The notes under the pieces: model-generated
What the model was told of the DNA's origin: nothing
The model's database searches: none
What the model saw: only the letters and a program-made list of their open reading frames with translations
Source: Loxodes magnus
Taxonomy: Eukaryota; Ciliophora; Karyorelictea; Loxodida; Loxodidae
Assembly: GCA_946699065.1 (NCBI GenBank)
Contig: CAMPDV010000056.1
Span: 930,001-994,000, forward strand
Direction of reading: 5' to 3'
Length of the DNA: 64,000 bases
Made by a program: the position numbers and the translations under genes
Shown here: piece by piece, positions 50,351 through 62,948 of the stretch
How positions within the stretch are numbered: position 1 is the first letter of the stretch
How the letters are laid out: each line of letters starts with the position of its first letter

Positions 50351-52215
50351 TATATTTAAAAATGATATAAAAAAAGTAAATTTTATCTATTTTTAATAGT
50401 TAAAATAAACAAAAGCGAATCTGAATTTTTAAGGCTACATATTATTGCTTGTTTCTATACTTAAGTCCTAATTTTGATTATATTGCTTATCATCTTCACT
50501 TTTTTTTCAATTATTATTAAATACTTTAATTAGAACTACAATTAGATATATTAATCATTTATAGTTAATTTGGCATTTTTTAATTTAAGAAAGAGACTAT
50601 TTATTTTATTCTTTTTAACTATTTTCATAGTATTATAAGCCTAACTTTATATAAATGACTATATTATTATTTAAAGAGTAGCTGTTTTAAACCATAAAGA
50701 GATTTTAAAAATTTTATCTTTTGTTTTTGAAACAAAAAATGTAATCTTTTAAAAAAATCTTTATAACTTTAGCTTCATTAATTCAAATAATAATAGCGAT
50801 AGTAAGTTACAAAATTAATTTGTCATTTTCATACAATTTCACTGCTTCAAACTACCATTTTGTTTTTAGGATGGCTGTCAGTTGCTTAATTGATTTTATT
50901 TTTAGTCTATGGATTCTTGTGAGTTACATAATTTATTTTAATTGTATTTCAAACTATTCAATTTACAGCAAATAGGAGACTTTTACATTTTTTTCAAAGC
51001 AGAGATTTGAATATTTCTGAAATTAAGGAAAATGCTTGCATTATTTATTTAGATGTTTGGCTAATTTACAGAAAATGTATTTCTTCACTTTTTAACTGAG
51101 ATAGTTGAGACTTTAAAAATTTTTCTACCTAATTTAGTCTTAAATGAAGATCCCTATAATTTTATATTTCTTCTTAGTTATTCTGTTAAGCTTCAATCTG
51201 CATTAAATCATTAGTTCAAATTTTACTAGATCAAGTTAGATTTGCTCTAACTAAAATCTGTTCTTCTGAGCAAAAAGAATAAAAGTTAGTGAATTTAGAT
51301 AAGTTTACTTCAACCAATAGTTACAATACATTCCATAGCTCTCTTATTAGTTAGAAGAAATAAAAATTAGACTTCTCCAATCCTTATATTGTTTTATGTT
51401 TATTACACTTAATATTAAGATTCTTTATTAGGTAATTATTTGTCTATATCTTTCTCCAAAATATATCTTCCTTTTACTTTCATATGATAGCTTTAGTTAG
51501 CTTACTATTATTATTTCTCTTCCTTTAGTCTTTTTAGTTATTTCTTAGATATTAGTATCTATTTACTTAGTATTTTAAACCTTAAAATGCTTACAAATTC
51601 AAATTAACCAATTATCATATAACTGCTTTTATTCAAAAGCTTAGCATATTAATCTTAATATTAAATAGCATCTGCTAAATGCTAGTAATAAACTATAGAA
51701 GTACTAGTTAGCTCTATAATAAGTTAATAGTAGATGATAAAAGAGAAAGCTAATTAGAAGTAAGGTTAATTTGCTAATGCCAATATCTTTAAATATTGCT
51801 AGTTAGTTATATTTAGTTAAATTAATACCAATTATAAAAGATAGTTATACCAATATAATATAGCTCCTTACACTCTATACTTCAATATAGTCTATTAATA
51901 AATACCTCTTAGCATCTATAAGAAGCAGGCTCTTAATCTTGGTAATAAATTGATAAGATAAAAGCAATGTATGTATCTATTGTATTTATAAGTATTAGAG
52001 CATGAATGAGATAGGATAGAGTTAACTAATAGCTTAGCTATGGATCAATCATCTCCATAGAAGTGGTTTTTATAACCAGAACTAAACAATTAAATTTATT
52101 TAAAACTCTTATATTTCTCTTTAGCTTAAGATGGAAAACAATATATAAAACTCCTATAAAACTAACTGTTACAATAACAAAAGACTGACAAAAGTTAAAA
52201 AAACTTAGATATATA
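50351..52215. other. AT-rich spacer, possible small membrane-protein gene
   Basis: A plus-strand frame from ATG 50739 encodes hydrophobic helices (KKIFITLASLIQIIIAIVSY, LIDFIFSLWILVSYIIYF) for about 90 codons. It might continue in another frame to TGA 51097-51099 through an unresolved intron. Support is weak. Nothing else is seen. Confidence 0.35.
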
Positions 52216-53096
52216 ATGAAAGAGCTCAAAGGCTTGAGTTTTGTGATTTTAATCTCACTTATATTGAGTTGTTGGGCGTCAAGTTCACTCAAAGTTCAAG
52301 ATCAACTACGAAAGACACATGAAAGAGTTTTCATGTAAGCTAAAGATTCTACTTCACCACTGGAAAATGATGAAATGACTTCAGAAGATGCTATTGAATT
52401 TGACATTGGTGAAATCCTAGATAAGGAAGAAGTATATTTAGATGTAAGTTAATTAATATTCAGAGCGAAGGATTTATGTCATTTAGATGCAAGGAAGGAT
52501 TAAAAACTTAAACGATCGAAGAATAGGATAAGTATCCTCTCATTATTAACGATATCAAAAAAAATTTCCAAGGATAAGTTGATCCCGGAGTTTGGTCCTT
52601 TTTTGATGAGACAGGACAAGGTCACGCAGATGACACATGTATAGCAAGTATGACAGATTTGCTAGAATAATTTTATGATGAATATTCTCAAGGAGACTTT
52701 TATATTGATGAAACTGTCAAGTTATGCTTAGAAACAGCTGTTTTAGATTTTATAGGAAAAGGAGCTGAAGAAATGTGCGATTTTATAATTCACGACATTT
52801 TCTATATTCTAGGAATGCAGGAAAATCTAACTGCAGAAAATGCTTGTGATTTATTATATATGTGGGGCTATGCTTATTGGGGTGCTAATGCAGTAGATGT
52901 CTCTTTAACTTATGATGAGGAAGTAGAAACGGAAAGTTTGCTTTTAATACAAAAAGCTGAAATATCAGTTTCAAAGACAAATGGTTATTATAAAAGAAAA
53001 TTTAAAGGCAAAAAAATTTATAGGCCAAGAAGAGCAATTCTAACTGAAACTGCTAAGACTGAAGATGTTATGAAATATTTCAAACTTTTGAATTGA
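52216..53096 (+). CDS. secreted or vacuolar protein, unknown, two exons
   Basis: No family is recognised. A clear signal peptide (KGLSFVILISLILSCWASS) starts a 286-residue protein. A 20-nt intron at 52444-52463 (GTAAGTTAATTAATATTCAG) joins the two frames. The mature part is acidic with seven or eight Cys, several spaced in helices (DDTCIASM, VKLCLETAVLDF, EEMCDFIIHD, NACDLLYMWGYAYW), suggesting a disulfide-bonded helical domain, followed by a basic C terminus (YYKRKFKGKKIYRPRR). There is no internal TGA, and the Trp codons are TGG. It ends at TGA 53094-53096. It converges on the CAP-like gene, 260 bp away, whose precursor begins with the same MKEL. Confidence 0.75.
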
Positions 53097-53356
53097 TCTT
53101 ATTAAAATTTAAGTTATTAATTGAAAATAAATGATTTTCTTCAAAGTTTTAATTTTTAGTTAAGTTCTAATATTTACAAGAAATCTAAATATTTAGAATG
53201 ATATAACTTAATTTCGGTTTTTTTTGGGCTAAAGTAACTAACTTATATATCCTCTTATTTCTAGGATCTAAATTTAGAATAATATCTCTTATTTTGACAT
53301 TTTTAATATGAAAATGCTATTGAAGATTAAGCGTAAAGTAAATAAAAAGTTATTTC

Positions 53357-53806
53357 TCATACGTAGTAAAGAGCAGTGAACAAATAGGTTTCTTTATCTT
53401 TAGGTCCAGCAGCCCAATAAGCATTCACAACAAGATATTTCACGTCTTTTGCTTACAAGACCTCGCTGCTTTTCAATTCTTATTTCCAGGTATCTACAAT
53501 ATTTTTAGGAGCTTGAAAGCCTGTTCCAGCATAACCTATTGTTTCAAAGCACTTAACTTTCCCTGTACATCTTTCATTTAATCCATCATGGTTAAGACTG
53601 AAATCCCAATATTGATTTTAGTTATGGATATAAGCATTAAAGTAATCATCTTAGGAGCCCCATTCCAGAGGGCTTAAATTAATGCTTTGACGATAGCTGT
53701 TTATTTGATCGAATGTATCATATGATATACTTGAAGCGTAATCTGGCTTATCTGCAAGGGCAATACCTAAAGAAAGCAAAAATAAAGAAATGAAGAGCTC
53801 TTTCAT
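53357..53806 (-). CDS. secreted CAP/SCP-like protein
   Basis: A 149-residue protein with signal peptide (MKELFISLFLLSLGIALA) and a domain that resembles the CAP superfamily (PR-1, antigen 5, SCP). Visible are FDQINSYRQSINLSPLEW, matching the family start lN.yR...gl.pL.W, then NERC, then KCFETIGYAGTGF in the ENIGY-like position, then a late IVDTWKQELKS helix. The two Cys could pair. Some metal-site His of true CAP proteins are not obvious, so the match is moderate. It is one exon ending at TGA 53357-53359. CAP proteins are extracellular and often lipid-binding. Confidence 0.65.
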
Positions 53807-54881
53807 TTTATTTTATTATTCTTTATACTTTATTTAAATTATTCTACTTATTTTCTTTTATTCCCCTAACTCCTCAACCTTCTCTATTTTTCAAATTTGC
53901 TTATTGATAGCTGTTTAATACACTATTTTTCTAAAGATCCACTTAGATTTTGCAAGTAATGCTATCCTATAATGTCTATATTAAGCAATATTTTATCTTA
54001 AATAACTAAATAGAATCTAATAATTAAGCATGCTAATTTCTATGAATTAAGTGTAACTTAGACTATGAAAATACTTACTTATATCAGTATCATTAGTTAA
54101 TTTGCTCTTTTTCCTCGTATTTTATTAATTATCTTTAACTATTTTCTAAAGTTTGAAGCATTTCTTTTGAAAGTAGATAACTATTTCTAATCTCTATATA
54201 CTCAGAACTATTATATCACTCTTATAAAACTACCTAAAATTTATTATCATTAGATACGCTTTAAGATTGATAAGGACTACTTTAATACACTAGCTTTAGT
54301 AATTTAACAAGCTTGGCTAAATAATTAAAAATGAATAAATCCTGATAGCAAATTAATTAATTATTAGCTAACATTTTAAAATGCTTTATTTAGCATTATG
54401 ATAAATATGCTAATTAGAAATTCTTCCATATTTACACCTTAAACATATTATTAGATATAAACACTAAACAGTCTTTATTAATCATTTAACTCTTTTAATG
54501 CAACTTTGGGTATTAAAATTCTATAGTAGTTAGTAGAGTTTAGGATATTAATTGAAAATATAGAGCATTTTAAGGTAGCTTGTGGAAACTTAATTCTATG
54601 ATTGTATAATAATATTCACTTTCTATTGATTACTTTAATCTTAAAATCTGCTTTATTAATGAATAAAAGAAGTAATATATAGAATAAGGAAACTGGAATA
54701 TTAGTATGATAAAAAGACTGTAAAATCATATAGAAATTATTAATTTTGCTTAAGTTATATTCTCAAAGGATTTAAAGAGCATGGAAGCTTCTTAGCTTTT
54801 AATTAAATTTTCTAAGGATTAAAAATAAAGAAATTATAATTTAAATTACTTAACTATTAGATACTAAAATAGTTATAAAAA
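53807..54881. other. AT-rich spacer
   Basis: No feature is recognised. Confidence 0.5.
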
Positions 54882-55459
54882 ATGCAATATCCTTAACCTT
54901 AATAGCCTTTTGTTATTTAAAATTAGGGAATACCTTAATATGGAGCGCCTTATCCAAGATAACCAGTTGTAGTAGTTTAAACTAAAACAGCAATGCCTGT
55001 TTAATCTGCCTAAATTTTGCCTTATTAGAATCCACCTACAGTTATTTTATAGAATTAGCCTCCAATGTAACAACCAATTTATGCTTAAAACCTCGTAAGT
55101 TCATAAAATAATATTTAGTAAAATCAATCCATGTAAATGAATCTTTAAAATTAATAATTTTCACCTAATAAAGTTGCTGGGGCTTTTAGCTCTAGAGCTT
55201 CGTAAGATTTTAATTTAGACCTTTTTCATATCAAACTAACTGTTGCAACTAATCTTGTGGAAAATTGATCCAAACGAACGTACAAAAAAAGCATGGTACG
55301 GCAGTTTGACTTTGGTGTACTGTTTTATGCTTAGTAGGATTATTTCCTTTCAACTATTTACCATTTTGTATGGACTAATGTTAAGATGCAGATCATTATT
55401 GTCCTTATTGCAGTACCCTAGTAGGTTAGCATAGAGCTTTGTGAAAAGGAGTTTTATGA
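54882..55459 (+). CDS. LITAF-domain protein with Pro/Gln-rich N terminus
   Basis: LITAF (SIMPLE) domain proteins sit on the cytoplasmic face of endosomal membranes through a zinc-stabilised hydrophobic hairpin. The first 110 residues are Gln/Pro-rich (MQYPQPQQPFVIQNQ, QNQPPMQQPIYAQ). A 17-nt intron (55202-55218, GTAAGATTTTAATTTAG) leads into the domain: TNCCNQSCGKLIQT (first Cys knuckle), AVWLWCTVLCLVGLFPFNYLPFC (membrane hairpin), then DQCQDADHYCPYCSTLVG (second knuckle with the family H-x-C-P-x-C). The first Trp of AVWLW is TGA. The Pro-rich part would carry PPxY-like partner motifs in relatives, but none is exact here. There are 186 residues; the end is TGA 55457-55459. Confidence 0.9.
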
Positions 55460-56439
55460 TTTTTTATATTGAATACATTTTCACTATGTAATACAAAAGA
55501 ATTCTAAAAGATTATCTTGCTACTTAATTATAAAAGCTTTTAACAAACCTTCTCTTTTATTTAAATACTCTATCTTACAATTCGATTCATAGTTCATAAC
55601 TTTAAAGCAATATATTTTTCATTTAGTTTGACTTATTATTAATTAAGCTATTCTTCAAATAAATAGAATATGATATAGAAAGATATTAACCCAGTGAAAG
55701 AAACTGCTATTGCATATCCAAGAATTTGTTTAATATTATTGAAATTGTTCGATGTAAAGTAGAGTTTCAGTTAAATTTTATGATGATAATTATAATTTAT
55801 TTTCCATTCTATTTTATATCTCCATAAGTAGCAAGAAAACACATCATTCAATTGACTTCATTATATATCATTAATGCAGAAGGTATACCTTTTTATCAAG
55901 AACATTATCAAATCACTTTTTGCTATTTTCTTCTTAATCTTTTTTTAAAATGAATAGTATGGATATAAGTGATTATTATAGGATGTTAAGTTATAAAAGA
56001 GATACATAAAATAAAATATAGTAGAATGATTATTGGAAATAAAAAAGAAATAGATCTTATATTTAAATATTTCTAATAATAGTCCTATATTATATTTAGA
56101 CCATATTAAACTTTATCTATTTCATTTATTTTAGACTACTGTCAAACCTAAATTTTATCTTTCTGATTTTAAACTTTTTAACTTATTTTTGTAGTGACTT
56201 TCAGATTAAATAACAGTGCTTATAGACCTAATAATTAGTTAGGTCTTTAAATAAACTGCTTAAATAGTGTATTATGCTACTAGGTTGCAGATACTTAGTG
56301 AGTTATATATTTTATGATGCCTTAAAATAAGACTTGTAGCTGACTAGATGGAAGTAGCTGTAAGAGTTAGAAAAAAGTAGATTTAAATAATAACGAGGAA
56401 TGATTTAATATTGCATAGTTTCTTAAAAATAATTATAAA
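55460..56439. other. AT-rich spacer
   Basis: No feature is recognised between the LITAF and PLAC8 genes. Confidence 0.5.
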
Positions 56440-56814
56440 ATGTCTAAATAACCATTAACGGGTTCTAGAGAATGGGGTAGCGGTCTTTTTGAATGTCTTA
56501 GTGATATTCCAGGATGCTTAGCCGTGTATTGCTGTGGATGCTTTGTTAGAGGCTGCATTTACTATTCTGTTATTAAACCTGATAAAAAGTGGGCTTAAGC
56601 TGCGTGCTTAATTAGTTTAGCGGGAGGAAATCTTGGACAGCGCTATCACTTAGCAGAAGTTGAGTAAATTAAAAGAGATCCTTAAATGGATTGCATTATG
56701 GCTTGCTTGTGTGGAGCTTGCGCATTATGCTAAGAGTATCGCTATATGAAAATCAAGTTGAATAAGCAAGACAAGGGACCTATGGAATTTTACAAGGACA
56801 CTTTAGGGTCTTGA
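56440..56814 (+). CDS. PLAC8-family cysteine-rich protein
   Basis: A 124-residue single-exon protein. It has the PLAC8 layout: WGSGLFECLSDIPGCLAVYCCGCFVRG (W-x-x-x-L-F-x-C-x-x-D, then a Cys cluster), a middle linker, then MDCIMACLCGACALCQEYRYMKI, equivalent to the C-terminal C..C..C.LCQ.yRE segment. Members are small membrane-associated proteins in metal handling, cell-size control or calcium entry; which applies here cannot be told. No TGA occurs inside the frame. GC content is well above the flanks. The end is TGA 56812-56814. Confidence 0.88.
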
Positions 56815-57552
56815 AAATTGACTTTTACTTTCTCATTAGTTTCTTCAATAATAACTATTTATATATCTCTTGCTTCCATTAAAGTTCTTCAAACTATTCC
56901 TTGACTGTATGAAGGATATAAATTGACTCTTGCAAGCATTAAATTAAATTTAATGCACATATTGATATTCAATCTATGATAACCTGCTTATTTTATTATT
57001 TCTTTAACTTATTTCAGTTCAAAAATACTTAATGCTAATCCTATACTTTCCCTTCATAGACTATTTAGATATTTTATAGATATAAGTATGTGATAAAGTG
57101 ACGTTTAGCAATGTATTTCATAAATTAAGATCTAAATATTCTTTTATTATAGCTAATTTCCAAGGCTTTAATTATCAACCTCTATTTCTCTAAAAACTTC
57201 TATAGTTCTTTAATCCTCTTTTAGGTGAAAAGTCTGGATAATATTATATTAGAAGTTCAGGAAAGGCATTAAGCAAAATGAATTAAAATATAAACCTAAT
57301 TATAAAGTAACCTTTTTAGGTATTCCCTTAAATATAAGTTAATTCATTTCAAACTTCTATTTTAAAGGCTTTTTATAGTAGTCCAGTTAACTATTGATCT
57401 GTATTTATCTTGAATTTTTTAAAGCAGCTTTATGGTTTAAGAAAATTTGTTTACTTAGCTACTTTAAAAGTTTAAATGATTATAGTTTTAGTATGATTTA
57501 GGTTGATAGAATAGCTGCTTAAAATAAAAAAGATAAAGCTAAATAAATAAAA
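56815..57552. other. AT-rich spacer
   Basis: No feature is recognised. Confidence 0.5.
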
Positions 57553-58494
57553 TCAAAATAAGTCAATAATTTTTGTTTCCACTTTTTTTGTCTTCTTTGG
57601 TTTTTGGGAAAGCTGTTCGTTCATTTCTTGCTCAAAGACACCAAGCTTAGAGTTAAGTTTATTCATTATCTCATTTGCTTTATCTTAGCTTTTCCAGTAG
57701 ATTTCATCACTTGTATCCTATTTAATAGTTACTTTCTAAATTTTATAATGCACATGACTTTTATTTTCCAGTTCTCTTACTTTTAACTAATCTTAAGTTA
57801 AAGTTTCTCTATACTACTCTATTTTTGCTTTTAGTTCATCTCTATATTCTTCTTGCTACTCAAGTTCTCTTTAGAATAAATCAATATCTTCTTATATGGA
57901 AAGTTCTTTTGTCTCTATTCTTTCTTAATAGATATTAAGCTGAGTAACTAAAAGCTGGATAAGTTTGTCCTATTTATCTAACTTATGCTTTTAGATATAA
58001 GTCAACAACATATTTAAACTTACTTTATGCTCTGTTTACTGCTATTCCATTTACTTCTAGAGCCTAATAATTTTTTCTTCTAGCTCTGAATTCTTTTACT
58101 TTAGATCTTTTACTTGCTGAATCTTGACTCTATCGTATCCCTTTAACTATAGCTTTTAAAGCATTCTTTCATTTTTCATAATGGTTTAGGCATCTTGACT
58201 ATGAAGCTCCTACAAATTTTCTAGTTCATGATTCTAGAATTCAAGGTCCTTTTCCATTTGATCAATTTAAGTTTTAAGATCAACTTACTCCCTCTTATTT
58301 ATAACTTCTCTAGTAGCTAGATAATTTATTTTTGTTCTAAACTTTTCCTATATTTTAGTATCATATTATTCATCCTCTTCTGGTATTAACACTTCTCTCG
58401 TGGTAACGCATGTAAAAGGAATTTGTTTGTAACTAGGAGTGCGAAGTTTATCGGTGTTGATAGAGCTAACTTTAGGATCCGATTTCGATTTCAT
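57553..58494 (-). CDS. coiled-coil protein
   Basis: A 313-residue single-exon protein, nearly all predicted coiled coil from about residue 45 to 290. The heptads are clear in KDLEFQNHELENLQELHSQD, KDLKQKNSELEEKIIRLQKQ and QRELEQQEEYRDELKAKIEQ. The N terminus is short and Ser/Thr/Pro-containing (MKSKSDPKVSSINTDKLRTPSY). There is one TGA-encoded Trp (EIYW is TGG, DLFW would be the TGA read as stop here). The end is TGA 57553-57555, just after a basic stretch (KPKKTKKVETKII). The family cannot be named; axonemal or basal-body structural proteins often look like this, but that is only compatible, not shown. Confidence 0.78.
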
Positions 58495-59110
58495 TTTTAT
58501 AAATATACTTAAATAGTTTAAAATAAGTGTGTGATTATGCATTTATTCCTTAACCTTTACGCTCTTTATCTCTCTTGCTATCATTAGCACTTACTACTTC
58601 TTATTTATTTCATCAGGCATGAGTCTTTACTTAATCAATAGTATAAGAAAATGCTCTAAAATAGATAAGCAGAGATAATAGAAATGAAAAAGACAATAAA
58701 TCTAGCATACTTTTGTTAACAGTATGTTGCATTATAGATAAAATCAAAGATAGTGGATAGTTAGAAGTATTCTATAATAAGTCTACCACTCTAGTTAGAT
58801 CCCTTTAGTAGCTTATAAAAGGTATTGCATCTTATTGAAGCTTATTGTAACTATAAGTAGATAGCTATCATTTTAGCCTATGTATCTTACTTGCTTGTAT
58901 TATATCTACTTTATTTTTCAGTAAGATTAAAAGGAAATTTCAGGTTTGATTATAGCTAAATCGGGTAAATGCTTAGTACTTTTCAAATAATTGAGTTTTT
59001 ATTAAAAGTAGAATAGCTCAGCAGTGTTATAGAAGGTTAAGTATGACATTAAGATATAAACTATTAAAAATACCCTAATTTTAATTCAGTTTCAATTAAA
59101 TAATAAGTTT
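58495..59110. other. AT-rich spacer
   Basis: No feature is recognised. Confidence 0.5.
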
Positions 59111-60739
59111 TCAACATCCATCAGGCCTTACAAAGTCTGGAGCGACACTTGGGCAGTGTTCATTCATTCTGGGATATGGATCGATAGTGCCATAAAGTTC
59201 TCCTAAATCGATTCTATAGTTTCCTATAACTTAGCAGTAAGGTAGTCCAGGATCTGCAGCTTTACATTATAACGGTAATTCTGCGTTCTTATCGAAAATA
59301 GATAACATATAGACGTCTTTTGGTGTTTATTCAGTGGATTGTAAATCCATGTCTCCAAATAAACCAGCTTCCATATACATTCTAAAGACAAATGAAGAAC
59401 AAACCATATTTTAACCCTTATTGCGAGTATAAACCCATTCATCTTATTCTTTAATTGCCCAAACATCTGCAAGGGTCATTCCTCTTTTGGCTGCTTCGTT
59501 TGATAACTCAATAATAGAAAGATTTGTTGTGCCGAGACGTTTATTTAATCCTTCTCCAATAAACATTTGTACAATACTAGGCATAATTGCTTCTGCAACT
59601 GCGAACAGCTATACTGCTTGTCTAGCTGGTAGCCAATTGGGAAGATTTTATTCAGCAGTATCAAGCCATCCAAATAAGAAATTACTGTATCCATAAGGAA
59701 GGCCAACATATTTATTGTTAAATGCATCCCATGCTTTTTTTTCGTCAAATTTATCTCTATACTCCTTTTTCAAAGGTAAAATAGCTACGTTAAATCCAGC
59801 ATTTTCAGCCCACTAGATCCAATCACTCCATTTCGTTTTTTAGATTCCATGATTAGGCCAATACCAACCATCTTGACTTTCAACAATATAAAGCTATCTT
59901 TTTCCTTCTTCATCAAGACCCCATAAAGCCATTGTTGAATGACCTACTCTGCTTCCTGTTCCCCATCCAATCATAGGATCAAGTCCATCAAGCCTAATAA
60001 TTGCAACAAAATCTCCTGATTTGATCCATTTATTCTCATCAATATATACTTTTTTTACTGTTCTCTTCTCCATTTTGTATCCAGTAGCCTCTTATAAAAA
60101 TTCAACATTAGCTTCTTCCATTTCAGCTGGTGGCTAGAAATGTACGAATGGAAGATCAATAATGCCTCCTAAAAACAATTTAAGCGTTAACAAAAAGCTT
60201 TCTGTAGCTTTAGCAACACCCTCACAGAAGCCAAATACGTTAATTCCTCTATTACTAATATCCTCAATATCTTTCTAATTAAGGTCTTTGAAATTTACTA
60301 AATGACTTCCTTCCTTTTCTACCATTACTAATTGCCAATGGTTTATGCTAGCTACGAAGTACCAGTCATAGCAATCGTTTGATTTCTTTCCTCCAGCAGT
60401 AATTGTTATCTAGTAATTAGTTCCATCTCCACTTAAGGATACAACATTTTACTAGAAGCAATTTGATTCATATATTTAATCTTATTAGTCTGGTTTCACA
60501 ACAGCAGATGTATAAATAGGTAAGAAATGATAATAGTTAGATTCCTCTCCCTAAAAGCATTAGTTATACTCATGAGGTTCAACAGGTCTCTTAAGCTTGT
60601 GAAGAACCTTTTTAATACCATCTTTTGTATCGGGGAATATTTTGTTAGTGGCAAAATGTTCAGCTACTAGCTTTCTAGGTAGAAAACTTAGAGATAAATT
60701 AACCAGCACAAGAAGAATTAAAAGTGTTCTTGCTGACAT
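59111..60739 (-). CDS. secreted protein with permuted NlpC/P60 (papain-like) domain
   Basis: A 542-residue single-exon protein with a signal peptide (RTLLILLVLVNLSLSFL). The second half has the pattern of a circularly permuted papain-like hydrolase (YiiX/LRAT-like group), where His precedes Cys: SGDFVAIIRLDGLDPM, GSRVGHSTMALWG (candidate His, about residue 263), a Trp-rich insert (DGWYWPNHG), LPYGYSNFLFGWLD, and much later NMVCSSFVFRMYMEAGLF (candidate nucleophile Cys, about residue 445). The N-terminal half has a Cys-containing lysosomal-type region (KKSNDCYDWYFVASINHWQLV). The C terminus is Cys-rich (LPLQCKAADPGLPYC, EHCPSVAPDFVRPDGC) and ends directly at TGA 59111-59113. It probably acts in food vacuoles or outside the cell; the substrate is unknown. 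Confidence 0.8.
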
Positions 60740-61952
60740 ATTATTTATTGAATCTATACTGTATTTTTAGCAACTCACTTTTATAGTAAAGCTATTTATT
60801 TCAACTAGCACTTTAAATATGTTACACTGGTAAACTTTAACTTACTCATATACAGAAGAGTCATATATTTATAGCCAAAGTAACTTAATATAGATTAACT
60901 TCCTTCATTCCTAGCTAATTTAAATAAGTGATTGTGAGATAGATTAAGATATCACACTAGAAGGATAAATTTAAGTAATGCTAATGTTAATACCATTAGT
61001 TTATCAGTTTAGTTAATAGCTAAACTTCAACACTATCTAGATATGCTTATAGATTAAATTTACTATTCCTATATTAATTAACCTCTCACTAATAGCTTAA
61101 CTCTATAATACCTAATAAAAAGGAATATGTGTAATATAATCTAAATTTAGGATGTTATAAATCATCTAAAAATCTAGCTCCTTATTCCATTTTAATACCT
61201 TAGGTTCTAATAATTCTATGCTTATCTATATAATCAACTTATATATTACTTAATACATAATATTCAATAATTGAAGATCTGCTATAAATTAAAATATTAA
61301 GAAAGGCTAAATAAACTACAAGATTGAATATAGCTTAATTAGATAAAGGCTATTATAAGTTAATTAAGCATTAATCTATTAGGCTAGTTTTAAATAACTT
61401 ATATAGAATCAATTAATACTTATGATATCCTATACTTATTTACGAAGATATATAGGATGATTAGATTATGTATGTGAAAATGGAGAGAATTTAAAATTAT
61501 GGTTGAATAGTAATTAAGGAAAACCATTAAACTACCAAAAATAGAATAAAATAATAGCTATTATACCCTTTTTTATTAATTCAGATAATAGTACTAGAAG
61601 CTATTTAATATGTATACTTTCTTTAAATTTTATTAAATTTCTTAGTCAAACTACTTTTTTAAAGAAAGAGAGTATGTATAGTGATATATAGATTTTTGTA
61701 AAAAGTATAGAGCAAATAGCAAAAGAGGTAGAAATAAAGCATATAGAAATATCATAAATCTAATAATTATGCTAATTGATGATTTCCAGAAGTAGCATAA
61801 ATAGCAGATATAATAAATATCAGTTTGGTATAAAATGAGAAAGGGCTCTAATAAGCTGTTTTAATTATAACTAATCTAGAATCTTTATAGTTTTGAAGTA
61901 AAGAGAAATTAAAACTTAATTAATAACTCAATAAAGCTAAAAAGGATAAAAT
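60740..61952. other. AT-rich spacer
   Basis: No feature is recognised between these divergent genes. Confidence 0.5.
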
Positions 61953-62948
61953 ATGAAAGCTTTAGTTCTTAATAAAAATAGATAAATTGAATTAAAAACA
62001 GATGTTTAACTTCCAAAGCCTGAGTCAGGATAAGTTGTTGTTTAAGTGCATTATGCTCCTATAAACCCATCTGATTTACTGTTTTTGAAGGGTCATTATA
62101 ATACAGCTTATCTTCAAAAAACTAAACCTTTACCAACAATACCAGGCTTTGAAGGATCAGGAGTTGTTATAAGTGAAGGGAAAATATTCAAAAAAGGAAC
62201 AAATGTTTGCTTTTTAGCTTCTAAAGATAGCTATTATGGATCATGGGGAGAATTTACAGTTGTTAACGAAAAAAACTGTATTGATGTTGGTGATTTAAGT
62301 TTAGATTAAGCGGCTTGCGGATTTGTTAATCCATTATGCGTGCTCTATATGCTGAATCTAGCTCTTAAAGCTAAAGCTCAATATGTAATCCAAACAGCTG
62401 CAGCTTCTCAATTAGGTCGTATGTTTATCAGAATTGCTAAGTAGTATAATATTGGAACTATAAATATTGTTAGATCTTCTAAGATTTAAGAATAGCTTTC
62501 GACTCAGGAAGAAGCTAAATATGTACTTAATTCCTCTCACCCTGATTTCGAGAGTGATCTATAATAATTATGTGAAAGCAAGGATATTCACATAGCTTTT
62601 GACGCAATCGGAGGTTCTATGACTAAGATTCTAGCTAAAAACATTCAGCCAAATTCTGAAATTTATGTTTTTGGAGCTTTAGAAGCAAAACCTTGCCAAG
62701 TTTAATAATCAGACTTGATTTTTAGAAATATCATAATAAAAGGTTTATGGGTTTATAAATGGATGGAGTAAGCAGGCCACTACGATTTTATAGGAAATCT
62801 GCCTAATTTACTTAAGAAATAACTTCGTAGCGAGATTAAGTCAAAAATTCCACCAGAATAAGCTAATGCTGCTTTTGATTAATATTAGGCTAGCATGAGC
62901 TCAGGAAAAGTGCTTCTTAGTTTTAATCAAACAAAAGCAAAGCTATGA
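61953..62948 (+). CDS. zinc-free MDR oxidoreductase (quinone oxidoreductase / enoyl reductase type)
   Basis: An NADPH-dependent reductase of the medium-chain dehydrogenase family; 331 residues, single exon. The N-terminal GroES-like part has VQVHYAPINPSDLLFLKGHY and PTIPGFEGSGVV, as in quinone oxidoreductases and mitochondrial enoyl reductases. Zinc ligands of alcohol dehydrogenases are absent. The cofactor fold has IQTAAASQLGRMFIRIAKQY, the A-A-x-S-x-x-G form typical of zinc-free members, then AFDAIGGSMT and EIYVFGAL. The C terminus SSGKVLLSFNQ matches the family's GK.vL. Gln is often TAA or TAG and no internal TGA is found. Which substrate it reduces cannot be told. Confidence 0.92.
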
